From contig CAMVBD010000063.1 of assembly GCA_947165615.1 (NCBI GenBank), forward strand, positions 1 to 7,217: a stretch of DNA of 7,217 nucleotides, written 5' to 3'. Both the position numbers and the translations under genes were made by a program. Below are positions 1 through 5,007 of this stretch, one piece after another. Position 1 is the first letter of the stretch. Every line of letters begins with the position of its first letter. The notes under the pieces were generated by a model that saw only the letters and a program-made list of their open reading frames with translations, was not told where the DNA came from and made no database searches. Source of the DNA: an uncultured Clostridia bacterium (GTDB taxonomy: Bacteria; Bacillota; Clostridia; Oscillospirales; Acutalibacteraceae).

Positions 1-1512
1 ATTTTGAATCAAAGTTCTTAAAGTGTTTTCCAGCAGATCTTGTGGGGATCCAAAGAATAATTCAAGTCCGTAGAAGGAAGCGAAACTTTTATGCTTATCG
101 CTGACAAGCGTTCCATCCTGTTTCCATACACGGTTCAGAATTTCAGCGATTTTCCCGGGAAAAGGCGTTAGCGGCTTCCCAAAGAAAAACGTCGGCAAAT
201 TGGAAGCGGCTTCCTGCCAAATAGCGCTTCGCCGCACGATTTCTTCGGGAGAAGCGTTATAACTGTATACTGTTTTCGTCCTTGCTTTGTCGAGTTTCCG
301 CAGAACGAAAAAGCGGATCCACTGTGGAGTGTGAGAAGGGTCTGCTACCTTTGTCTTCGCCAGGTATTCGGCAAAATCCGTTGCCTTTTGCTCAAACTGC
401 ATTTGGATATGCTCTACAGAAATGAACCCGCCCATCATTTCGGTTAATACCTTCAATTCCTCCGAGATATCAGATGCAAATATAAACAAGGCTTCTCCTT
501 TTCCGGTTTGGATCCAGTACTTGTTTTTCTGTGCTTCTCCGGAAATCCATTCCAGTGCGGCGCCTAAGCTTTGACGGTTGTCCTTAGAGATGGGATATGT
601 CTCATTTTCGATCCTTCCGTACCGATATTGACAGGGCTGACCTTTAAACATCGTTCGAAGCGAGGCATCAAATCCCGCGGCAAGTTTGATCTTTGGCATT
701 GGTTCCGTCAAGGGACGGTAGGGAGCGCCAAAGGCATCTGCAATAACAGCCTGCCGGTTTCCCGCATTGTCTTCGTTGGCAGTTAACAGTGCCTTATTTA
801 ATTCCTTCGCAAAGCGTCTGCCTACGGTTGAATAACCCATACTCTCCAATTCCCAGGAATCCAAAACAATGGATATTTTGCCGAAGGCCTGTGCTTCGCC
901 GTTTTCTACTTGTTGTCTCTCTTTTTCGGTTGGGCAGTAAAACAGGAGCGTCAATGCGGATTGAATGTCTGTTTTTTGTTCCAACATGTTAAAAGCACAT
1001 GTTTGAAGTTGAGCATGCAATACAAGCGGATCCTCAAAAGGCGCCCATTCGTCGATCAGGCGGATTACTGGTTGAAACGCAGTTTTTCTCTGAAGTCTTT
1101 CTTTGAGCTCTTTGGGCTTGGAAGAAAAGTTTTGTTTGTATTTTTTTAAGAATTTTGTCGTCCAATTGTTTTTTGTGCACCAGGTTCTCAGTTGATTGAC
1201 ATCAAGTCCTGCGCCTTGTTCGTCCTTTAGCCGGGAGATCTCTTTTTGCTGTTTTTTATCAGAGATATAATAAAGCGCAGCCAGATTCATGGCAGGGAAG
1301 GAACCTTGATTGTTCCCGAAACGACGAATATTTTCAGCTTTTTCAGGCGGAACGTCTTCGATTTTTGTGATTCTGCCGTCCTGGAGAACGAAACGCAGGC
1401 ATGGAGCGTTTTTTGTGATATTTGCAATGGGGGTATATTCCCGATACCATGGCTTGGTCTCAATCCCTGCCGAATCCATTGCGGTCGCGAGCTGATAAAG
1501 CTCGTTGATCAT
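1..1512 (-). CDS. cas8c: Cas8c-like (Csd1-like) large subunit of type I-C Cascade, partial (3' end beyond window)
   Basis: An open frame of 504 codons runs from ATG at 1512 to base 1 with no stop. It begins MINELYQLATAMDSAGIE and includes RRFGNNQGSFPAMNLAALYYI at about residues 63-83. Cas8c recognises the PAM and holds the non-target strand in the Cascade complex, acting in the cytoplasm. Family members are usually about 550-650 residues, so roughly the last 50-150 are missing. That part normally also encodes the internally translated small subunit Cas11c; no convincing internal ribosome site was seen in the last 300 bases present. The start overlaps the cas5 stop (ATGA), and an AGGAGGTG ribosome site sits inside the cas5 end, so the two are translationally coupled. 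The assignment rests mainly on this position and on resemblance to the family. The sequence differs from textbook Csd1 and may belong to a divergent I-C branch. The base composition is lower in GC than the glycosidase genes to the right. Confidence 0.75.
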   Translation of the reverse strand, partial: MINELYQLATAMDSAGIETKPWYREYTPIANITKNAPCLRFVLQDGRITKIEDVPPEKAENIRRFGNNQGSFPAMNLAALYYISDKKQQKEISRLKDEQGAGLDVNQLRTWCTKNNWTTKFLKKYKQNFSSKPKELKERLQRKTAFQPVIRLIDEWAPFEDPLVLHAQLQTCAFNMLEQKTDIQSALTLLFYCPTEKERQQVENGEAQAFGKISIVLDSWELESMGYSTVGRRFAKELNKALLTANEDNAGNRQAVIADAFGAPYRPLTEPMPKIKLAAGFDASLRTMFKGQPCQYRYGRIENETYPISKDNRQSLGAALEWISGEAQKNKYWIQTGKGEALFIFASDISEELKVLTEMMGGFISVEHIQMQFEQKATDFAEYLAKTKVADPSHTPQWIRFFVLRKLDKARTKTVYSYNASPEEIVRRSAIWQEAASNLPTFFFGKPLTPFPGKIAEILNRVWKQDGTLVSDKHKSFASFYGLELFFGSPQDLLENTLRTLIQN

Positions 1513-2180
1513 TCTTCGGTCACCTCCTGTCGTGGAAAGATCAGAATACCCTGCCGGATCGTCAGATCGGTATCGTACATCGGTGAAAAGTCGGATTTAT
1601 ATCCATTTGAAAAAGATTGGCGAAGCATCGACGGAATTCGAATGTCTTCCATATCCTTGCAGACTTTTGTATCATTCCTGAACGGCCCAAAATAGGATAC
1701 GGTGAACTCCTTCCATCCAAGACAGAGGCTTCCATAGGTTTGTCCGCGGCGAATTCGCCGATTAAAAATCTCTTGGTACGCGTGTCCGGGTGAACTTGTT
1801 TTGTGGTCCCATTGTTTTGCAGAATCCGGTAGGCTATCTTTGTATGCATTCGGTCGGACGACTGCATAGAGCCGATAACAAACGTCAGTCAAAACGGTTG
1901 CAAAAAGCTGATATCCGTTTCCTTCCTTTATGTTATCGGGATTCCGCAAGGGACCTCCATAGTTTGTCGCGTAGCTGTGATAAAGGATTGGCGCACAGAT
2001 CTCCACCTTAGTAGGAATGATTTCGACAGCGGGTCCCCAAAGGACCGATTCGAAAATTCCCTTTACTGCGGAGTATGTCGGAGCGGGATAAGAGACCGGA
2101 GAATCTCCTGTGTCCGGTCGGGTCCAGATTGCCGTTTGTCCGGCAATCTCCATTTGGATAGGGTATTCGAGTTTTACCAT
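1509..2180 (-). CDS. cas5c: Cas5c (Cas5d) CRISPR-associated protein, type I-C-like
   Basis: This is a Cas5 RAMP protein of 223 residues. In type I-C it replaces Cas6: it cuts the repeat of the pre-crRNA and stays bound to the 5' handle of the mature crRNA in Cascade. Visible family marks are the N-terminal strand VKLEYPIQMEIAG, TRPDTGDSPVSYPAPTYSAVKG (about residues 20-41), ATNYGGPLR (71-79), and the C-terminal IFNRRIRRGQ...LGWKEF block (about 138-159). The ATG at 2180 was chosen because AAGGAGG lies 7 bases ahead of it. An ATG two codons earlier (2186, 225 residues) is only 1 base from that site. The gene is first in its operon behind its own strong promoter and overlaps cas8c by 4 bases. 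The Lys-His pair used by the studied Bacillus Cas5d just before the F-x-R-R segment is not evident (H-A-Y here), so the cutting residues may differ. Confidence 0.9.
   Translation of the reverse strand: MVKLEYPIQMEIAGQTAIWTRPDTGDSPVSYPAPTYSAVKGIFESVLWGPAVEIIPTKVEICAPILYHSYATNYGGPLRNPDNIKEGNGYQLFATVLTDVCYRLYAVVRPNAYKDSLPDSAKQWDHKTSSPGHAYQEIFNRRIRRGQTYGSLCLGWKEFTVSYFGPFRNDTKVCKDMEDIRIPSMLRQSFSNGYKSDFSPMYDTDLTIRQGILIFPRQEVTEE
1521..1528 (-). promoter_or_regulatory. Ribosome binding site of cas8c inside cas5
   Basis: On the minus strand this reads AGGAGGTG, close to a perfect anti-16S match, ending 8 bases before the cas8c ATG. It lies in the last codons of cas5 and fixes the overlapping ATGA as the start of cas8c. 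Confidence 0.8.
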
Positions 2181-2187
2181 TTGCATC

Positions 2188-2194
2188 CCTCCTT
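2188..2194 (-). promoter_or_regulatory. Ribosome binding site of cas5
   Basis: AAGGAGG on the minus strand. It is spaced 7 bases from ATG 2180 and only 1 base from ATG 2186, so it supports the downstream start. Confidence 0.8.
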
Positions 2195-2230
2195 GTGTTT
2201 ATTTATACTGTACCTTCTCGGTTCAAGATT

Positions 2231-2259
2231 ATCATAACAAAAATGCAATGTTAATTCAA
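2231..2259 (-). promoter_or_regulatory. Promoter of the cas5-cas8c operon
   Basis: On the minus strand, TTGAAT (2259-2254) and TATGAT (2236-2231) are separated by exactly 17 bases, with a TG one base before the -10 (extended -10). Transcription should start near 2224, giving a leader of about 44 bases before the cas5 ATG. The -35 box is 8 bases from the PAM-like triplet of the predicted Cascade target site at 2268-2287, so Cascade bound there would crowd RNA polymerase. Confidence 0.8.
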
Positions 2260-2267
2260 GAGATAAT

Positions 2268-2287
2268 TTTATAAAAATAGAATGAAA
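2268..2287 (+). promoter_or_regulatory. Predicted Cascade operator (partial protospacer) between the divergent promoters
   Basis: Bases 2271-2287 repeat the first 17 spacer-like bases of the nearby RNA (2412-2428) at 16 of 17 positions. The only mismatch is position 12 (A here, C in the RNA), and the next is position 18. Every sixth base of a type I guide is flipped out and not read, so the match is effectively complete through position 17. The triplet before it on the same strand is TTT (2268-2270); the preferred I-C PAM is TTC, so this would be a related, possibly weaker PAM. That a PAM-proximal match of limited length represses without cutting is known for CreR/CreA-type RNAs; its use here is inferred. 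Confidence 0.65.
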
Positions 2288-2300
2288 AATAAATTTCTCA

Positions 2301-2329
2301 TTGCGTTTTTGATTTTTTTTTGGTATAAT
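2301..2329 (+). promoter_or_regulatory. Promoter of the divergent crRNA-like RNA
   Basis: TTGCGT (2301-2306) and a consensus TATAAT (2324-2329) are 17 bases apart, with TGG directly ahead of the -10 (extended -10). The start would be near 2336, exactly where a 5' hairpin begins. The promoter faces away from the cas promoter. A full-length 33-35-base protospacer starting at 2271 would reach its -35 box. Confidence 0.8.
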
Positions 2330-2335
2330 ATGACA

Positions 2336-2468
2336 AACATGCGGATTCGTCCGTTATGTTTCTCGTTTCCTCCTTCCCAACGGGAAAATCAAGAAGCGTG
2401 TGGATTGAAATATAAAAATAGACTGAAAGGAAGAGGAACCTGACCGGCTTTGCCGGTCTTGTTCTTTA
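2336..2468 (+). ncRNA. Predicted crRNA-like regulatory RNA (CreR-type autorepressor of the cas operon)
   Basis: A roughly 130-nt transcript is defined by a strong promoter in front and a U-tailed hairpin behind. Seen in order: a 5' hairpin with a TTCG loop (CGGA/TCCG inside AAACAT/ATGTTT, 2335-2361); a pyrimidine stretch (2366-2378); a degenerate type I-C repeat end (GCGTGTGGATTGAAAT, 2396-2411); a spacer-like segment from 2412; and the terminator hairpin (2442-2458) where the 3' repeat hairpin of a normal crRNA would be. The 11-base TGGATTGAAAT equals the usual I-C 5' handle. The spacer-like start matches the cas promoter region at 16 of 17 bases. CreR and CreA RNAs in type I systems use this layout to guide Cascade to repress host promoters. 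The inference is that this RNA represses cas5-cas8c when Cascade is plentiful and releases it when crRNAs compete or an anti-CRISPR blocks Cascade. It could instead control a toxin elsewhere (CreA-like), but none is visible here. Confidence 0.7.
2396..2411 (+). repeat. Degenerate type I-C CRISPR repeat (3' half)
   Basis: GCGTGTGGATTGAAAT closely resembles the widespread I-C repeat ending GCGTGGATTGAAAT, with two extra bases (GT). The last 11 bases match the handle exactly. The upstream half is degraded: only a weak CTTC (2373-2376) / GAAG (2393-2396) pairing could replace the normal repeat stem. No second repeat copy is seen downstream, so this is not a working array. The organism's true repeat is outside the window. 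Confidence 0.65.
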
Positions 2469-2470
2469 TT
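2442..2470 (+). terminator. Rho-independent terminator of the crRNA-like RNA
   Basis: A perfect 7-bp stem GACCGGC/GCCGGTC with a TTT loop (2442-2458) is followed by TTGTTCTTTATT. An outer GAAC (2436-2439) / GTTC (2461-2464) pairing could extend it. It may double as the 3' hairpin that Cas proteins hold in a normal I-C crRNA. Confidence 0.85.
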
Positions 2471-2507
2471 GATACAATTATTTATCTGTACTTTTTCATT
2501 ATATGCC

Positions 2508-2535
2508 GCATATAGTCCGTAAAATAGGACTATGC
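2508..2535. repeat. Imperfect inverted repeat in the intergenic region
   Basis: ATAGTCC (2512-2518) and GGACTAT (2527-2533) form a 7-bp stem around an 8-base AT-rich loop. Alternatively GCAT plus AGTCC pairs with GGACT plus ATGC with a 2-base bulge. No clear U-run follows on either strand. It may be a backup terminator or an RNA-stabilising stem behind the DUF4838 gene. Confidence 0.4.
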
Positions 2536-2569
2536 CAAATCAAAATCCCCGGTTTTGAGGAAACCGGGG
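2536..2569 (-). terminator. Rho-independent terminator of the DUF4838 gene
   Basis: CCCCGGTTT (2547-2555) and AAACCGGGG (2561-2569) make a perfect 9-bp stem with a 5-base loop. Reading on the minus strand, ATTTTGATTTGG follows. It sits 26 bases past the stop at 2595 and should keep glycosidase-cluster transcripts out of the CRISPR control region. Confidence 0.85.
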
Positions 2570-2594
2570 ATCAATACGTATATTTGGATCTTTT

Positions 2595-4934
2595 TTATTT
2601 GTCCGGACTAGGCAGGGGCGCGTCTGCTTTTGTCTTTTTGTGTTTCAGCAGCTTTACGGTGATGATCACAAGATCCGCAAGGATGACCGCCATGGGGATG
2701 AGGGCGGACATGGCGATGGAAAAGGTCGGGCGCTGGCTATGAAGAATGATGGTATTGATCAGCAGAATGCCGACTTCATAGGGCGCCGCGGCGACGGCAA
2801 GGACGATCAGCGTGACGATGACCGCGCGCTTCCCGGTGTGGCGCCGGAAGCCGTTGACGGCGTAGGCGGCAAGGAAGCCGAAGCCAGCGATCGAAAGCAG
2901 CAGGATTGTGTCGATGACGGCATAATAGAACAGGTCGTCCCAGATAATGAAAAGTCTGGACGCCCACGCGCCGAAGAAGACGCAGAAAACAGTGAACAGG
3001 AACAGCAGCACCGCAAGGCCGAAGCGTTTTTTCTTCAGCGCGATCACAGCGACCGCAAGGCAGAGCAAAACAAGAACGCCAGCGGCGATCAGAACGCCGT
3101 CGATGTTGCCGCTGTCTCTAGTCCATTCCTGCGGGGCAAGATAGGGCCGGATCATCAGATTTTCCATCGGCAAGCCCTCGCAGTACTGGGTGGTGCCGAC
3201 GTCCTGTATCGCCTGAATGAGCGCACGGTTGGCCTCCATGTTCGGGATCGCGCCGAGGATCCGGTGGAACTTCCCGGAGAAGGTGCTTGCTTCGTAGTAA
3301 TCCCAACTGATCCGCGAACGGGCGATCCGGTCGCAGGCTCCGGTGTTCCCGGCATCCTTGGTTTTCTGTAAAGCAGTATCCCAAAGACCCTCGATCCGCG
3401 CGCAGTCCTCCTTCGTTACGTCGTGCAGGGAGTCTGTCATGGAAAAATAGATATGCAGATGGCCGTCTTTGTTTCCTGCATGTTCGGTCAAATAGTCGAG
3501 GATTTGCCCGACCTCTTCGCCGCCTTCGCCGTAATAGGCGTTCAGGAATTCACGCCGCTTTGCGGCGCTTTCCTCTTCGGTGAGCACATATTGCATATTG
3601 ACCGAGAGCTCCCAGGCGCGCAGGTCGGCAAATTCTGTGTTGCATCTGTCGGCGTAATAGTTACCCTCTTCGTAAATGCCCACCACGTTATGTTCGCGGA
3701 AGACCTGAATATTCCGCCAAAGGACGCCCCAGTTCGGGAAAATGCCGAGGGTATTGGCGAAGTTGGTCACGTAGTCCCAGACGTAAAGACGGTTGGAGAT
3801 CTTCGACCAGTCTTCCAGATCCTTCATGAACTTGACGTTTGCCTCACAGTTCGGATCGTCCAGCGTATGGGCAAAGCAGCACTCGATGGAGCACAGGCGC
3901 ACGCAGACGTTTTCGCGCGGCTTGATCCCCGTCGGGGCGCTGCGGGTATACTGATAGGCAAACGTGTCAAAGACGACGTCGGGGTAGTCGGGCCCGACCG
4001 CGTCCGCGATCTGGTTGACAAACCACAGCATGAGGCCGGACTGCCCGCCGTATTGGTCGGCGATCTTCGTGCAGTTGTCGCACAGGCAGTAACGCTGGTT
4101 GTCGTTTTGGGTCACAGAGACGATATTCAGCGCCGCGTCGGGGTCATAGGATTTCTCCAGATTGTTTCTGACGTCCTCGATCGCGCGGGCGACGACGTCC
4201 GGGTTCGACAGGCACAGTTGCGTCGGCTCGCGCTTGCCGCTTTCGGTAAACGCGAAGTACTCGGGGTGCGTCTCAAACAGTTCGCCCTGCGGGACGATCC
4301 CGGTCGACAGCGAATGGCAGAACCAGATGTATTTGACTTTTCCGCCGTCGATGGCTTCCAGCGGGGAATAGGTGCCGTTGAGACCGTTTGCAAGTGCGAA
4401 TTCGCGGTCGTGCGGGCTGATCCAGTCCGTGTCTGCGTACTCAAGCGTCGGGACGTAGCCGTGCGTGTAATTTGCCGGGATCTCCAGCCGCTCCAAAGCG
4501 GGAACGACCTTCACGTCCGCGGAATAGACGCGCACGCCGCACAGGTCGTACAGAAACTCGAATACGCCGTTTTTCAGACCTCTGATATCGGCGGCTTCGA
4601 TACGCAGGACCGTCCCGTCCGAAAAGACCTTGCAGCTGCCTGTTTTGCCGTCGCCGGCTTCTTCGTTTGTCAACTGCAGCACAATGGCGGCGCCGTCGGC
4701 CTTCTCCGCGATCTGCGGCGCCTTGCCGAAGGATTCGGTCAAATACTTCTGCAGGATCTGAGCCGCGTCTTTTTCGGCGTCGGACGCGTTTCCCGTCAAA
4801 AGGATGACGGGTGTGATACCCGCTTTCTTGTCAAACAAAACAGTTCCGCCTTCGGCGAACGCCGCCGTCCCGACGGACAGCAGCAAAACGGCCGCAAGCA
4901 GCAGAGCAAAAATCGTTTTTCCCGTGTGTTTCAT
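2595..4934 (-). CDS. Exported DUF4838-domain glycan-active protein with five-helix C-terminal membrane region
   Basis: The product has 779 residues from ATG 4934. This start was preferred over a GTG at 4943 because the AAAGGGTGG ribosome site is 5 bases from the ATG but abuts the GTG. Residues 1-27 form a signal peptide (KHTGK, a leucine-rich core, then AFA). About 30-155 resemble the alpha/beta domain that precedes the barrel in GH67/GH20-type enzymes. About 160-430 match DUF4838, a TIM-barrel-like family often found in polysaccharide-use loci; its hallmark is TQNDN (275-279) followed by the C-x-C-x-x-C of YCLCDNC (283-288). A helical region follows. About 614-763 hold five hydrophobic helices separated by Lys/Arg-rich turns, and the end is KHKKTKADAPLPSPDK. 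The catalytic part should be outside the cell and anchored at its C-terminus. Sugar binding or cleavage (glucuronide- or hexosamine-type) is inferred from family context; the activity is not established. The multi-helix tail is unusual for the family. Confidence 0.8.
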   Translation of the reverse strand: MKHTGKTIFALLLAAVLLLSVGTAAFAEGGTVLFDKKAGITPVILLTGNASDAEKDAAQILQKYLTESFGKAPQIAEKADGAAIVLQLTNEEAGDGKTGSCKVFSDGTVLRIEAADIRGLKNGVFEFLYDLCGVRVYSADVKVVPALERLEIPANYTHGYVPTLEYADTDWISPHDREFALANGLNGTYSPLEAIDGGKVKYIWFCHSLSTGIVPQGELFETHPEYFAFTESGKREPTQLCLSNPDVVARAIEDVRNNLEKSYDPDAALNIVSVTQNDNQRYCLCDNCTKIADQYGGQSGLMLWFVNQIADAVGPDYPDVVFDTFAYQYTRSAPTGIKPRENVCVRLCSIECCFAHTLDDPNCEANVKFMKDLEDWSKISNRLYVWDYVTNFANTLGIFPNWGVLWRNIQVFREHNVVGIYEEGNYYADRCNTEFADLRAWELSVNMQYVLTEEESAAKRREFLNAYYGEGGEEVGQILDYLTEHAGNKDGHLHIYFSMTDSLHDVTKEDCARIEGLWDTALQKTKDAGNTGACDRIARSRISWDYYEASTFSGKFHRILGAIPNMEANRALIQAIQDVGTTQYCEGLPMENLMIRPYLAPQEWTRDSGNIDGVLIAAGVLVLLCLAVAVIALKKKRFGLAVLLFLFTVFCVFFGAWASRLFIIWDDLFYYAVIDTILLLSIAGFGFLAAYAVNGFRRHTGKRAVIVTLIVLAVAAAPYEVGILLINTIILHSQRPTFSIAMSALIPMAVILADLVIITVKLLKHKKTKADAPLPSPDK

Positions 4935-4965
4935 ATCAGCCACCCTTTCGTGTCTTTTCTCTTAA

Positions 4966-4994
4966 ATTATATCGGCAAAAGGCCGTGCTTTCAA
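4966..4994 (-). promoter_or_regulatory. Promoter of the DUF4838 gene
   Basis: On the minus strand, TTGAAA (4994-4989) and a perfect TATAAT (4971-4966) are 17 bases apart. The start would be near 4959, giving a leader of about 25 bases. A small 4-bp inverted repeat (CGGC, 5-base loop, GCCG, 4973-4985) lies in the spacer and could be a weak terminator of the gene before it or a regulator site. The DUF4838 gene can therefore be expressed apart from its upstream neighbour. Confidence 0.8.
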
Positions 4995-5007
4995 CGCATG
5001 ATTTATT

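Noticed and set aside
1246..1695. Plus-strand frames across the cas genes (for example 149 codons at 1246-1695)
   Set aside because: They lie antisense to cas8c and cas5, lack ribosome sites and show no protein family pattern.
2339..2443. 34-codon plus-strand frame inside the crRNA-like RNA, starting ATG 2339 and rich in Arg codons (two AGA)
   Set aside because: The ATG is only about 3 bases from the predicted transcript start, with no ribosome site, and the frame runs through the hairpin, handle and seed. A CreT-like toxin reading cannot be excluded but is not supported.
2396..2458. A true CRISPR array
   Set aside because: Only one degenerate repeat end is present. The next hairpin is unlike it in sequence and ends in a U-run, so there is no repeat-spacer periodicity.
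2336..2468. 6S RNA or small SRP RNA
   Set aside because: The length is shortish for 6S, and the expected long bulged rod or the SRP GNAR-type apical loop was not seen. The repeat handle and promoter match explain the RNA better.
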